Below, in pieces: positions 9,651 through 18,605 of a stretch of 64,000 bases of DNA. The DNA is from Tautonia marina (GTDB lineage Bacteria > Planctomycetota > Planctomycetia > Isosphaerales > Isosphaeraceae): NCBI RefSeq assembly GCF_009177065.1, contig NZ_WEZF01000005.1, forward strand, positions 248,001 to 312,000, given 5' to 3'. The position numbers and the translations under genes were made by a program. How positions within the stretch are numbered: the first letter of the stretch is position 1; each line of letters begins with the position of its first letter. The notes beneath the pieces are model-generated. The model was not told where the DNA came from. It did no database searches and saw only the letters and a program-made list of their open reading frames with translations.

Positions 9651-9744
9651 CGGGAGATCGTTCCAGGTTGGGCGAGCCTGGGGCTCGCCTGAGTGAGAGG
9701 GTTGGATTGCAAATGTTCAAGCCAACACGCGGTTGCCCGATTCC

Positions 9745-10674
9745 TCAGCCTTTCCGGCGAATCGCGGCATCGCGCAACGGGTCGCGGGGCGAGGGAGGGT
9801 CGGTTCGTTCGTCGCCGACTCGGGCGGGGATCATCGCGGCATCATCCAGACCTTCGAGTTCGGGCTCAGGCTCGGGTGCGGGGCCGGCTCGGAGATCGTG
9901 GAGCATGGTAACGGCCTGGGGGCGGTTGAAGAAAAGGCAGGCGTTGTAAAAGGCGTCGAACTCCTGGCCAGAGGCCGGGTCGTGGAACGCGATGGTTTCA
10001 ATCAGATCTTCCCAGGAGAGGCAGACCAGGTCGAGCTGGCGAATCGTGGGCACGAACCAGTCACGGAACCAGTCGTCCCGGGTGCCGGCGTAGTCCTCGA
10101 CGCGGCGACGGACCTTACGGAGGATTGCGCCTCGGGCCATTTCGTCGGCAAAGACGCTCTCGTCGATGCGTTTTCGAGGTGCGACAAGGACATACGCCAA
10201 ATGTTCCAGCTCGATCGGGTGGCGGTCGGCTCGCCTCAGGATCTCGGCCATGCAGGCCACCGTGCGCGCGGCCTGATCGTACCAGGGAGCGTTCTTGACG
10301 CCGGCCGAAAGCCTGCTGAACATCTTCCCCTCGACAACGACCAGTTGCGCCGCCTGTGGATTGAGAACCACGTCGGCCCACCCTCGGTTGCCCGTCTCGA
10401 AATGGCCGATGATCCCATCGGCATGTGTCCACGACTCGGCCAGACGATCCTTCCGGAACCTTGGCAAGAAGGCCGACGGCAACCAGCCTTCGGCAAACCA
10501 GGTCGCCGAGGGCATCGGCACCAGCGGGAACCCGGCCGCGTCATCCCCATGCGTCATCATCCAGTCGATCGCGAGCCGCAAGAGCCAGTTCTCGTTGTAG
10601 AGCATCGTCGGTGGCAACGCCGGGGCGTTCCCGTCGCACGATTGCAGGAGGCTGGTGATGCGGTCGAGGAGCAT
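9745..10674 (-). CDS. PD-(D/E)XK-like hypothetical protein
   Basis: I recognise no named family for this protein of about 309 aa. It contains a pattern typical of PD-(D/E)XK nucleases: WADVVLNP (Asp101), then VVVEGK (Glu115, Lys117) in a following strand, then a helix with a conserved-looking WYDQAART. The middle of the protein is helical. The C-terminus (about 265-309) is Pro/Glu-rich and probably disordered. ATG 10674 is chosen; a GTG at 10683 is possible. The adjacent hicBA and mrr genes on the same strand suggest an accessory or defence context. Nuclease activity is inferred from three residues only. Confidence 0.6.
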   Translation of the reverse strand: MLLDRITSLLQSCDGNAPALPPTMLYNENWLLRLAIDWMMTHGDDAAGFPLVPMPSATWFAEGWLPSAFLPRFRKDRLAESWTHADGIIGHFETGNRGWADVVLNPQAAQLVVVEGKMFSRLSAGVKNAPWYDQAARTVACMAEILRRADRHPIELEHLAYVLVAPRKRIDESVFADEMARGAILRKVRRRVEDYAGTRDDWFRDWFVPTIRQLDLVCLSWEDLIETIAFHDPASGQEFDAFYNACLFFNRPQAVTMLHDLRAGPAPEPEPELEGLDDAAMIPARVGDERTDPPSPRDPLRDAAIRRKG

Positions 10675-10710
10675 GACACTCACGATTTTGGATGGACTCG
10701 GCCCAGTGAC

Positions 10711-10932
10711 TTACGATGCGTTGATGAATTCCGAGGTTGTCAGACCCGCTGCCCGGATCAGGCTCCTGAGTGTTCCTTTGGCGACTTCCTTATGGTCAGG
10801 AGCCGAAAGCGTCGCTTGATGTTCAGGATGAATCAGAATGATGTGGCTCGAACTCTGTCTGGCAACGTACCATCCGAATTGTTCAAAGATCGCCACCACT
10901 TGACGCCCGCTCCTCACAGGAAGTTGGGGCAT
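10711..10932 (-). CDS. hicA: HicA-type mRNA interferase toxin
   Basis: This 73-aa protein has the HicA double-stranded RNA-binding-like fold. It shows the family pattern of an N-terminal VVAIFEQFGW helix, then RQSSSHIILIHP with the catalytic His30, then a C-terminal GTLRSLIRAAGLT helix. HicA toxins cleave mRNA when not bound by HicB. The start overlaps the stop of the upstream antitoxin gene by one base (TGATG), so the two are translationally coupled. The order is antitoxin first. All residues expected for activity are visible. Confidence 0.88.
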   Translation of the reverse strand: MPQLPVRSGRQVVAIFEQFGWYVARQSSSHIILIHPEHQATLSAPDHKEVAKGTLRSLIRAAGLTTSEFINAS

Positions 10933-11138
10933 CAGACGGAAACCTCCACCTGTTGCGATTCGATCGTCAGGGGCATTCCCCGTTCGGCGCGCACTTCCAG
11001 GCAGAGCTTGATCGCGTCTTTAATCTGCTCCAAGGCTTCTCCCTTCGTCGACCCCTGGCTTACACAACCAGGGATTGATGGACACTCCGCGATCCAAACA
11101 CCGTCCTCGTCGCGATCAAGGGTCACCGTAAATTTCAT
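10932..11138 (-). CDS. hicB: HicB-type antitoxin
   Basis: This 68-aa protein has the HicB core: a KFTVTLDRDEDGVWIAECP strand pair followed by IPGCVSQGSTKGEALEQIKDAI. It is short, with no C-terminal HTH or ribbon-helix-helix DNA-binding domain, so it may neutralise HicA without being a repressor by itself. ATG 11138 is chosen because AGGA lies 8 bases upstream; earlier in-frame codons would add 24 unrelated residues. It precedes and overlaps hicA. The upstream gene on the same strand is mrr, 54 bases away. Confidence 0.88.
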   Translation of the reverse strand: MKFTVTLDRDEDGVWIAECPSIPGCVSQGSTKGEALEQIKDAIKLCLEVRAERGMPLTIESQQVEVSV

Positions 11139-11191
11139 GGTCCGATTCCTGAGAAAAACGATTGGCCGGTGGAGTTCCTCGACGGTCCCAG

Positions 11192-12124
11192 TCAAATTCC
11201 TCTGAACCAATCCGCGTCAATCGTGACGTGCTCGACCATTTCGACTCGGATTCCGAGGCCAAGTTCCTTGAGCTTGTCGGCGAGTTGGTCTCCATCAAGA
11301 AGGTCGATCGGGGGGGCACCGTCCCGGGTGGCCTCTTTGACCGCCTCACGAGAATAGGTTCCTGTGGTGAGAAAGAGCCCTTTATCCGCTCGCCCAACCA
11401 TCGCTCCACGGAAATCACGGATCTCGGAAGAGGAGACAACTCCCTGATAACGTTTGCACTGAAAGATCACATGAAAACTCATCAGCCCATGAATTCGCGC
11501 AATCCCTTTGCCGTCGATTCCTCCGTCTCCGGATCGTCCCGTGACTTCGACCTGAATAAAACCTGATTCGCGGAGAAGACGTTGAACGAGCCGCTCAAAG
11601 CCATCAGGCGACAATTCGCGGGTCAACAAACGATGTAAGATCGATCTCCAGGGTTGCGGATCTATGGTTTCGGATTCCTCGGCAAGGGGTTCGAGTTCTC
11701 CTTCCCGAGCCTTCTGACGTGATAATTCTCGCACGCGCCGGGTGACTTCTGAGGGGTCAACCGCATGAACATGCTCAGCGTTTTTGGTCAGAGACCATAC
11801 CCCACGAACGGAATTGTCGATCAAACCGTACTTCTTGAGGTAGGTTCGGGCCCAGGCAAGTCGGTACTCGATCTCAGTCTGATTTCCTTGTTCGGCATTG
11901 TGAAGTTGAGCCAGAGCGGATTCGCCGAGTTGCAGCAGTTCGACCGCCTTTTCATCGATTTCTTGAATCGAACCAGACCCTCCGAGTTCCCTCAATGCCG
12001 TGAGGAGAGGGTTGAAGAGTTGGTGGTAAGGCGGCACCTCATCACCTGCGAAAGACCAGATGTCATGCTGCATGGCCAGCATCCCAGAGTCGAGAAGCCG
12101 GATCAGCTCAGCCGCGTTCGCCAC
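11192..12124 (-). CDS. mrr: Mrr-type restriction endonuclease
   Basis: This 310-aa protein matches the Mrr two-domain plan. An N-terminal winged-helix Mrr_N region (about 28-115) is followed by an Mrr_cat nuclease domain (about 165-285) with Glu177, a GDGGIDG motif (Asp200/Asp204) and IFQCKRYQG (Gln222, Lys224). Mrr enzymes cut methylated DNA. The GTG at 12124 overlaps the argH end by 22 bases. ATG codons at 12082 and 12073 are plausible shorter starts, and none has a good ribosome site. No methyltransferase gene is adjacent, which fits a modification-dependent enzyme rather than a classical restriction pair. Confidence 0.88.
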   Translation of the reverse strand: MANAAELIRLLDSGMLAMQHDIWSFAGDEVPPYHQLFNPLLTALRELGGSGSIQEIDEKAVELLQLGESALAQLHNAEQGNQTEIEYRLAWARTYLKKYGLIDNSVRGVWSLTKNAEHVHAVDPSEVTRRVRELSRQKAREGELEPLAEESETIDPQPWRSILHRLLTRELSPDGFERLVQRLLRESGFIQVEVTGRSGDGGIDGKGIARIHGLMSFHVIFQCKRYQGVVSSSEIRDFRGAMVGRADKGLFLTTGTYSREAVKEATRDGAPPIDLLDGDQLADKLKELGLGIRVEMVEHVTIDADWFRGI

Positions 12125-13479
12125 TCGGCAAGTTGCGATTGAACCTGATCCGGCGCGGTGGAACCGTAGGATCGGAAGGCCTTGACGGCATTTGCGACGC
12201 CGAGGGAGTGGACGACATCTTCCGCGATGGCGGGGCAGGCGGCCTGGAAGTCGGCGAGGGAAAGGTCGGCGAGGCGGCAGGAGCGGGATTCGCAGAGCGA
12301 GACGAGCTTGCCGACGACCTCGTGACCGGTGCGCTGGGGAACCCCTTTAAGGATGAGGTATTCCATCAGCGTTGTCGCGTCGAGGAAGCCTTCGTCGAGT
12401 CGAGAGGCGATCCGCTCGCGGTTCAATCGAGCCCCGGAGACGACGACAGAGGCGAGTTCGAGACAGGACGTCACGGTGTCCACGGCATCGAAAAGCGGGA
12501 GTTTGTCCTCTTGAAGGTCGCGGTTGTAGGCGAGCGGAAGCCCCTTGATCAGGACGAGCAGGGTTTGCAGGGAGCCGACAACCCGGGCGGTGCGGCCTCG
12601 GATCAATTCGAGGACGTCGGGATTCTTCTTTTGGGGCATGATGCTGCTGCCGGTGCAGACGGCATCGGGCAGGGTCAGGAAGTTAAACTCCTGGGTGCTC
12701 CAGAGAATCCATTCCTCGGCCCATCCGGAGAGATGCTCGGCAATCAGGGTCAGACAGAAAACCGTTTCGACCAGGAAGTCGCGATCGCTGGAGATGTCGA
12801 GGCTGTTGGCCGCCACGCCGGCGAACCCGAGTTCCTCGGCCACGAATGCCCGGTCGATCGGCAAGGTTGTGCCCGCCAAGGCAGCAGCTCCCAGCGGGAG
12901 CAGGTTGAGGCGGCGGCGAGCATCGGCCAGACGGTCGCGATCGCGTGCCAGTTTTTCCACGTAAGCCAGGGCGTAGTGGGCCGTCAGAACCGGCTGAGCC
13001 CGTTGCAAGTGGGTGTAACCGGGGAGAATCAGGTCTGCGTGCCGGTCAGCCAGATGGAGGAAGGCGCGTTGTAATTCGATGAGGCGATCGTCAATGGCGT
13101 CGATCGCATCCCGAGTCCAGAGACGAACATCGGTCGAAACCTGATCGTTGCGGCTGCGGGCCGTGTGGAGCTTCCGGCCAACGTCACCGAGCCGGGCGAT
13201 CAGGGCCGACTCGATGTGCATGTGGATGTCTTCCTTCTCAATCGAGAAGTGAAACAGGCCATCGGCGATTTCCGCCCGAATCTCCGACAGCCCTTGCACA
13301 ATCTGTTCGCACTCAGCCTCGGAAATCAGCCCAACGCGCGCAAGCATGCGGGCGTGAACGATCGATCCACGAATGTCATGCTCGAAAAGTCGGCGATCGA
13401 AGGAGATGGATTCGGTAAACTGCTCGACCCGGCGGTCGGTTTGATCGGCGAACCGACCTCCCCAGGGCTTCTCGGCCAC
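12103..13479 (-). CDS. argH: Argininosuccinate lyase
   Basis: This enzyme splits argininosuccinate into arginine and fumarate. The 458-aa product is of normal length and belongs to the fumarase/aspartase superfamily. The signature [12 protein letters not shown] is intact, as are the N-terminal KPWGGRF and [10 protein letters not shown] motifs. The GTG start at 13479 has GGAGG about 9 bases upstream. The open frame continues far upstream, but that extension has no protein features. The 3' end overlaps the possible GTG start of mrr, so the accessory cluster sits immediately behind this housekeeping gene. Confidence 0.97.
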   Translation of the reverse strand: MAEKPWGGRFADQTDRRVEQFTESISFDRRLFEHDIRGSIVHARMLARVGLISEAECEQIVQGLSEIRAEIADGLFHFSIEKEDIHMHIESALIARLGDVGRKLHTARSRNDQVSTDVRLWTRDAIDAIDDRLIELQRAFLHLADRHADLILPGYTHLQRAQPVLTAHYALAYVEKLARDRDRLADARRRLNLLPLGAAALAGTTLPIDRAFVAEELGFAGVAANSLDISSDRDFLVETVFCLTLIAEHLSGWAEEWILWSTQEFNFLTLPDAVCTGSSIMPQKKNPDVLELIRGRTARVVGSLQTLLVLIKGLPLAYNRDLQEDKLPLFDAVDTVTSCLELASVVVSGARLNRERIASRLDEGFLDATTLMEYLILKGVPQRTGHEVVGKLVSLCESRSCRLADLSLADFQAACPAIAEDVVHSLGVANAVKAFRSYGSTAPDQVQSQLAEWRTRLS

Positions 13480-13734
13480 GATCTCTGCCTCCGTCCGACA
13501 CCTCACCTGCCCAAGGAAACAGCAGGATATTGCATAGCTTAGGCAGGGTTGCCCCGCGAAGTCAATTGGCCGTTGCGGTGTCGAGGTCTGGGGAATCTGA
13601 GCGGGGAGAAGAACCCACTTGCCGACACGAAATCCTTGCCGTCTCAACGTTTCTTGACCATCATCCCATCGGTTTGGAACCAGGCAGGAACCGTACTTCA
13701 TCGACAACGATTCTCCGAGGTGGAGTAGATTCTC

Positions 13735-14412
13735 GTGGCGACCCCGGATTCTCGATTCACGGAACAGCTCTGGAACGCAATTGTCCCGATTTATGACGCG
13801 ATCCTCGAACACCCGTTCGTCTCGGGTCTGACCGACGGCCGGCTCCCGCGCGACCGGTTCGCCTTTTATGTTGTGCAGGATGCAATTTATCTGCGGAGTT
13901 TTGCCCGGGCGCTGTCGGTTCTCGCCTCGCTCGCCCCGGACAGCAACGCCACTCGGATGTTCAATCAGCATGCAAGTGACGCGATCGCCGTCGAGCAATC
14001 GCTGCACGACGGCTTTCTCGCCGAGCTGGGTCTGCACCCCGAGCAGATCGACCAGACTGAAGCGTGTCCCTCGGCACGAGCCTATTGCGACTTCCTGATG
14101 GCCTCGACCACGAATCAGCCCTTTCATGAAGGGCTGGCGGCAGTCTTGCCCTGTTACTGGATTTATCAACGTGTCGGGCAACAGTTGCTGCCAAAGGGAT
14201 CTCCCGACCCTCTCTATCAGCGCTGGATCAACACCTACGGAGGGGAGCAGTTTGACGAGGTCGTGCAGCAGGTCCTCGACCTGACGAACCGGATTGCCCC
14301 GACCCTGACGGACGATCAACGCGATCGCATGACCGAACGATTCGTTCTTGGCACACGATATGAATGGATGTTCTGGGACGGGGCCTATCAGCTCCAGCGA
14401 TGGCCGGTCTGA
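13735..14412 (+). CDS. tenA: TenA-family thiaminase II/aminopyrimidine aminohydrolase
   Basis: TenA enzymes hydrolyse aminopyrimidine breakdown products of thiamine for salvage. The 225-aa protein is full length. It has [12 protein letters not shown] and [17 protein letters not shown] near the N-terminus, the catalytic Cys in [12 protein letters not shown], and a C-terminal EWMFWDGAY with the expected Glu. This places it in the Cys-containing TenA_C class. The start is GTG. It is divergent from argH, and no other thiamine genes are nearby. I looked for a TPP riboswitch in the 255-base upstream region and did not find its conserved core. Confidence 0.92.
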   Translation: MATPDSRFTEQLWNAIVPIYDAILEHPFVSGLTDGRLPRDRFAFYVVQDAIYLRSFARALSVLASLAPDSNATRMFNQHASDAIAVEQSLHDGFLAELGLHPEQIDQTEACPSARAYCDFLMASTTNQPFHEGLAAVLPCYWIYQRVGQQLLPKGSPDPLYQRWINTYGGEQFDEVVQQVLDLTNRIAPTLTDDQRDRMTERFVLGTRYEWMFWDGAYQLQRWPV

Positions 14413-14749
14413 GGTCGCCTTCCGACCCCCGGAAGATGGCCAGGGCCGATCACGTTGGTTTCCCGCGATGAGGCTCGTGCGTCGATCGATGGTTCAGCCG
14501 TTCCGCGAACCGGCAAAAACCATCGACGTCCGAGCATCTGTCGGGACTGATGGCCGGTTATGGCCCCTTGTCGGGGCCGGCCTGGTGTGTTAAACAGCCC
14601 TATGAGTCTGAACCGTGGATCAACCTCGACCTTGGAGCAGCCGTACACCCTGCTTGCAAGGGTTTGGGCTCAACCAGGACTCAAACGATCGTGCCCCCGG
14701 CAGCGATCGCTCTGTTGGACTGCCCACTCTCCTGAGGAGAACGTCACCC
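14413..14749. other. Gap with a short GC hairpin
   Basis: The 337 bases between tenA and the secreted Cys protein contain a 6-bp hairpin (14562-14567 with 14573-14578) without a T run. It may be a weak terminator for tenA. Nothing else is recognisable. The promoter of the next gene presumably lies in the last 150 bases. Confidence 0.35.
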
Positions 14750-15289
14750 ATGATTCGTTCCCGGAAAATCGGCCTTTACGGGGCCGGCGCGTTGCTGGCC
14801 GTCGTCTCGTTGGCCTTCGCCGCTCAGCAAGGGCCGGGAATTCTCTTCCCGGACTGGTCCGAGCCGACCAAGGGAACCTGGGAGAACCCGGCCGCCGAAC
14901 TGGGCAAGAAGGTTCCCGATTCCCGCCCCTGGAGCGTGACCACGTACACCTCCTCAATCGAGGGGAAGGTGCTTGAAGGCAAGCCGATGACCGTGGTCGG
15001 CGAGATTGTGGACCTGTCCTGCTACCTTCAGGTCGGCAAGCGAGGGGACAAGCACCGCGACTGCGGTCAGAAGTGCGCCGAGCAGGGCCAGCCGATTGGG
15101 TTGCTGACCAAAGACGGCTCACTGTTTATTCTGATGGATGAGGAACACAATCCCCGTCGAGACGGCCTGACCAACTTCCGGAAGGCGGCGATCGAGAACA
15201 TGGCCTACGTCGTGACGGTCCACGGCACGTTCTCTGAAGTTGCCGGCCAGAAAGCCCTTTACGTTCAAGGGTATCTGACCGAAGGTTGA
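14750..15289 (+). CDS. Secreted Cys-containing hypothetical protein
   Basis: The product is 179 aa. It begins with a clear signal peptide (IRSRKIGLYGAGALLAVVSLAFA). The mature part contains a recurrent bacterial pattern: LSCYLQVGKRGDKHRDCGQKC, then GQPIGLLTKDGSLFILM. Three Cys and a His in this segment could bind metal or form disulfides. GAGGAG lies about 10 bases before ATG 14750. I know of no biochemical function for the family. The next gene, in the same direction, is a di-heme peroxidase, which suggests a periplasmic redox or metal-related role. That is an inference. A strong terminator separates the two genes. Confidence 0.7.
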   Translation: MIRSRKIGLYGAGALLAVVSLAFAAQQGPGILFPDWSEPTKGTWENPAAELGKKVPDSRPWSVTTYTSSIEGKVLEGKPMTVVGEIVDLSCYLQVGKRGDKHRDCGQKCAEQGQPIGLLTKDGSLFILMDEEHNPRRDGLTNFRKAAIENMAYVVTVHGTFSEVAGQKALYVQGYLTEG

Positions 15290-15308
15290 GTTGCCGCTCG
15301 GCACTTAC

Positions 15309-15342
15309 GCGACGGCCCGCGGGGCGGGCCGTCGCCGATTTT
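15309..15342 (+). terminator. Rho-independent terminator
   Basis: A perfect 12-bp GC-rich stem (15309-15320 with 15324-15335) with a GGG loop is followed by CGATTTT. It lies 20 bases after the secreted Cys protein gene and should end its transcript. Confidence 0.8.
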
Positions 15343-15453
15343 GGAACAAGCCGCTCCACAATGGTAAGCGACCGGACCCCGACCCGCCCCCGGGTCCCGG
15401 TCATCGACCCTCCACGTCGATTGCCCGAGAATCCCAAAGGGGAACGAGAGCCG

Positions 15454-16560
15454 ATGAGACGAACGATCATCACCGCCCTGGCGACACTGGGCCTGGCGGC
15501 GACCGCCGGAATCGGAATCGCCCGCACCGGGCCGATGGCCAAGCCCTCCCTGCCTCCTCCGACCGAACCCAAGCCTGCGTGGCCTCCGCAAGAGGAACCC
15601 GAGGTGCCACTGGGTCTCTTCCCGATCTTCTGGCCCGAGGATAACCCGTACAGCCCGGAAAAAGCTGAGCTGGGTCGTCTGCTCTATTTCGATACCCGCC
15701 TTTCCTCAGATTCGACGGTGTCGTGCGCCAGTTGCCATGATCCGAGCCAGGCCTTCACGGATGCAGCCCCGTTTTCCACAGGGATCGGTGAACAGAAGGG
15801 GGGACGGAGCGCTCCGACGGTCATCAATCGGGCCTTCACAACCCTTCAGTTCTGGGACGGACGCGCCGCCTCGCTCGAAGAGCAGGCCATCGGCCCGATC
15901 GCCAATCCGATCGAAATGACCGTGGAAACCGACGTGGATAAGGCTCACGAAGCCGTCGTCCAGCGGTTACGAGACATTCCGGGCTACCGGAAGCGATTCG
16001 CCGAGTCGTTCGGCACCGACGAGATCACCATCGACCACGTCGCCAAGGCAATTGCGACCTTTGAGCGAACCGTGCTGTCCGGCAACTCGCCCTACGATCG
16101 CTACAAGGCCGGGGATGAGGACGCCCTGACCGAGTCGCAGCTTCGCGGCATGGACGTCTTCTTCAACAAGGCCGCCTGCGACGCCTGCCACCTCGGGGTG
16201 AACTTCAGCGACGAGTCGTTTGTGAATATCGGCATCGGTTATGACCCAGAGACCGGCTTGTTCTCCGACATCGGCCGAGCCGAGGTGACGAAGAACGAAC
16301 GCGACACGGGTGCCTTCAAAACCCCCACCCTGCGCGAGATCGAGCACACAGCCCCTTACATGCACGATGGCAGCCTGGCGACCCTGGAAGAGGTCGTCGA
16401 GCATTATGACAAGGGTGGGATTCCCAATCCTTACATTGATCAACGCATGGAACCGTTGTTCCTGACCGCCCAGGACAAGGCCGATCTCGTTGCCTTCCTC
16501 CGAGCACTGAGCGGCGAAGGCTGGCAACACCTGGAAGCGCCGACGGAGTTCCCGGAATAA
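15454..16560 (+). CDS. Di-heme cytochrome c peroxidase (MauG/CCP family)
   Basis: This 368-aa exported protein has a Sec-type signal peptide (residues 1-20). Two CXXCH heme sites are visible: CASCHDPSQAF (high-potential side) and CDACHLGVNF. The family segments ELGRLLYFDTRLS, FWDGRAASLEEQAIGPI and FKTPTLREIEHTAPYMHDGSLATL are conserved. Bacterial di-heme peroxidases reduce hydrogen peroxide in the periplasm, while MauG-like members oxidise protein side chains; the sequence alone does not decide between them. A 34-residue Pro-rich stretch follows the signal. ATG 15454 is preferred to an upstream in-frame codon because it starts the signal peptide. Confidence 0.92.
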   Translation: MRRTIITALATLGLAATAGIGIARTGPMAKPSLPPPTEPKPAWPPQEEPEVPLGLFPIFWPEDNPYSPEKAELGRLLYFDTRLSSDSTVSCASCHDPSQAFTDAAPFSTGIGEQKGGRSAPTVINRAFTTLQFWDGRAASLEEQAIGPIANPIEMTVETDVDKAHEAVVQRLRDIPGYRKRFAESFGTDEITIDHVAKAIATFERTVLSGNSPYDRYKAGDEDALTESQLRGMDVFFNKAACDACHLGVNFSDESFVNIGIGYDPETGLFSDIGRAEVTKNERDTGAFKTPTLREIEHTAPYMHDGSLATLEEVVEHYDKGGIPNPYIDQRMEPLFLTAQDKADLVAFLRALSGEGWQHLEAPTEFPE

Positions 16561-16908
16561 GGCAAGCATCCAGGCCCCTCGTTCACGCGTTCCAGGGGCT
16601 GGCTCCCCATCTCATCAGGGACCGGCCCCGACCTGATTCGCCACCAAGCCCACATTTGTCTTAGATTTCTTTGAGATCGTGAGATTCCATTTTCGTTAAA
16701 TTTTCTCTGAGAATTGACTTTCGTCAGTACGATTCCCTTAGAATAAGAAGTCACCTAAATCTTTACGGTGGCTGCAATTCTCGGTGACGTTTTTCTGGAC
16801 GAGATCCGGTCTGACTTGAGTCAATACTTTTCTCTAGTCCATTGATCGAGTTTCCGCTAGAACCTAGATCCGCTTGAGCGTATTGAACGGGAAAGGAGTT
16901 GGTGGTCG
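16561..16908. other. AT-rich leader region
   Basis: The 348 bases between the peroxidase and the coiled-coil gene are clearly richer in A and T than the surroundings, especially 16650-16760. No ORF is convincing. Promoter-like elements are present and listed separately. A long 5' leader or a small RNA is possible, but no strong structure is apparent by eye. Confidence 0.45.
16714..16744 (+). promoter_or_regulatory. Possible promoter of the coiled-coil gene
   Basis: TTGACT (16714-16719) and TAGAAT (16739-16744) resemble -35 and -10 boxes, but the spacing of 19 bases is longer than ideal. The AT-rich setting supports a promoter. Transcription would start about 150 bases before the start codon. 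Confidence 0.35.
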
Positions 16909-18054
16909 ATGAGTACTGGTTCTTCGCCTCTCGGACAACTCGCCGATCTCTTGAGGCGAGTGGAAGCCAAAACCCGAGCACAGGAGTTGACGGAAGAATT
17001 GGAACTCGCCGCCGAGGAGTTACGGCGGACCGAAGAGACGATTCGTACCATCGAGGCGCGTGCCAATCAGGTTCGCCCCGCCCGTCAGCGCGAGTTACAA
17101 CTGGCTGAAGGAGACGAGCAGCTCCTGAGAGAGTTGATCCGGAGAACCGCTCAGAATCGCTCGCTCATGGGCGAGGCCGAGTTCCATGAAGCCGAGCGCC
17201 TGATTGAGGTCTCTCGGGTGGAAGTCGAGCGAAGACGGAGTGAAGCTCAGGAGGAACTCGAGGAGATTCAGGACGCCCTGGATCATGCCCGAATCGAGGT
17301 TCGGGCCGCCCTGGATCGCTACCACCATGTCCGGCGAGAGCTTGAGCGTTTGCAAGTTCCTGCCGACGAGCAGATGGAGGAAGGTGATCGTCTGGCGATG
17401 ATCGCCGAGGAGCATTTCCCCGAGTATCAGGTCCGCGCCTTCGCCCGAGAGGTTGACGAGGCGACCGCGATGTTCGGCCAGCTTGATCGGCGCGAACAGT
17501 ACGCCCAGATGCGGATCTGGATAGGACGGCTCCGTCGCTTCCAGTTCGCCGGCCCCGCCGAGGACGAACGGGACATGCTGGAAAGCATCTTCCGCCGCCT
17601 CGTGACCCTTTCCAAGCAGTACGAACCGGGATACATCGAAGCCTTCAATCGTCAGTTCTCGGCCGACTGGGATCTGTACATTGCCGAGGCGCAGGAGTCG
17701 CTGCGTCACGCCACCGAGGAAGCTCGCCGGCATCGATCGCAGAATGGCGATACCCACGCGTTCGACGACGACGACGAGGACGACGACTCGCAGGAGATCG
17801 AGACTCGACGACTCGCCGAGCAAGCCCTCGACCATCTCAAGGCCTTGCTCTTGGTCCGTTACGACGATCCCCAGGTCAAGGCCGAGCGATTCCGGGAAAC
17901 GCTTGCTCGCGTGATCGAGGGCTATGGCCCCGCCGATGACGCCCTGCTCGACGTGGTCCGCCCGTACCGCGAGTGGATCAACGGAATGGAGTTTCGGTCC
18001 CTCCGAAAAGCCCTCGATCAGGAGCGAGAGCAGACCGAGGATGTCAATTCTTGA
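16909..18054 (+). CDS. Acidic coiled-coil protein of unknown function
   Basis: This 381-aa protein has no signal peptide, so it is probably cytoplasmic. Residues about 10-165 form long charged heptad-like helices (for example AQELTEELELAAEELRRTEE and VERRRSEAQEELEEIQDALD). A middle region (about 175-255) is mixed helical with YAQMRIWIGRLRRFQF. An Asp/Glu-rich spacer (DDDDEDDDSQE, about 285-297) precedes a final helical domain. AAGGAG lies 11 bases before the ATG. No catalytic motif is visible. The shape suggests a structural or scaffold protein. No neighbour gives a functional hint. Confidence 0.6.
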   Translation: MSTGSSPLGQLADLLRRVEAKTRAQELTEELELAAEELRRTEETIRTIEARANQVRPARQRELQLAEGDEQLLRELIRRTAQNRSLMGEAEFHEAERLIEVSRVEVERRRSEAQEELEEIQDALDHARIEVRAALDRYHHVRRELERLQVPADEQMEEGDRLAMIAEEHFPEYQVRAFAREVDEATAMFGQLDRREQYAQMRIWIGRLRRFQFAGPAEDERDMLESIFRRLVTLSKQYEPGYIEAFNRQFSADWDLYIAEAQESLRHATEEARRHRSQNGDTHAFDDDDEDDDSQEIETRRLAEQALDHLKALLLVRYDDPQVKAERFRETLARVIEGYGPADDALLDVVRPYREWINGMEFRSLRKALDQEREQTEDVNS

Positions 18055-18605
18055 TCCTTACTTCCGCAATGGTTCGGCCTGAGTTGAAACCCCGCTGGCC
18101 CTGCGACTGAGGTCCGCGCGCTCCTGAACCTGATCGATTGGGAACGCGGGGTTGCCTGCTTTTTTTGTGATGGACCATCTCGACCGGGTCCCGAGGGCTG
18201 TCGGACGATCTCGACGCTCGTTCCTTGGGACCGTTCCCGCCTCGTGACAGATTGACTCCATGGAAACCCTTTCGAGACGAACCAGGATGGTTCTCGATCG
18301 CCGCTGATCGATTCGTGTGACTGCGTGTTGCGGAAGGGTGTTTGCTCACGGACGCATGGACGAATCGGGCCGACTCGACCAACGCGAAGGACGCCCGTTG
18401 CCTGGTGAGTGCTGGTGGGAACGTTGCTCGTTCCCGATCGAATTCTCGGATTGCTTCAATTTAGATTTCTTCGTATCACACCGGTTAACGATCGGTGTGA
18501 TCCCTCCCGCGCACTGATTGAACTCACGTGAACACGTTGCCTTTGCTCACTCCCTCAACGGATGCGGGAGGGGGAGGTCACCTCCACGGATGCGGAGGAA
18601 TGCTC
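18055..18605. other. Long gap with a possible terminator
   Basis: The 551 bases after the coiled-coil gene hold a terminator-like element near 18088-18176 (listed separately) and otherwise no gene I can support. The region 18440-18520 becomes AT-richer and probably carries the promoter of the next gene. Confidence 0.35.
18088..18176 (+). terminator. Possible terminator with long loop and T run
   Basis: AACCCCGC (18088-18095) pairs with GCGGGGTT (18156-18163), and a run of seven T follows at 18170-18176. The loop is 60 bases and may fold further. The position 34 bases after the coiled-coil gene fits a terminator. The unusual loop leaves open a small structured RNA. Confidence 0.35.

Noticed and set aside
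9733-11205. Plus-strand open frame of 490 codons
   Set aside because: It runs antisense to the PD-(D/E)XK-like gene, hicA and hicB, whose proteins have recognisable motifs. The antisense product has no domain and a composition typical of high-GC shadow frames.
13480-13734. TPP riboswitch upstream of tenA
   Set aside because: A CTGAG stretch is present near 13599, but the conserved THI-box core and second domain are absent.
13480-14319. Upstream extension of the argH frame (up to 280 extra codons)
   Set aside because: Family length and a GGAGG site place the start at 13479. The extension is antisense to tenA.
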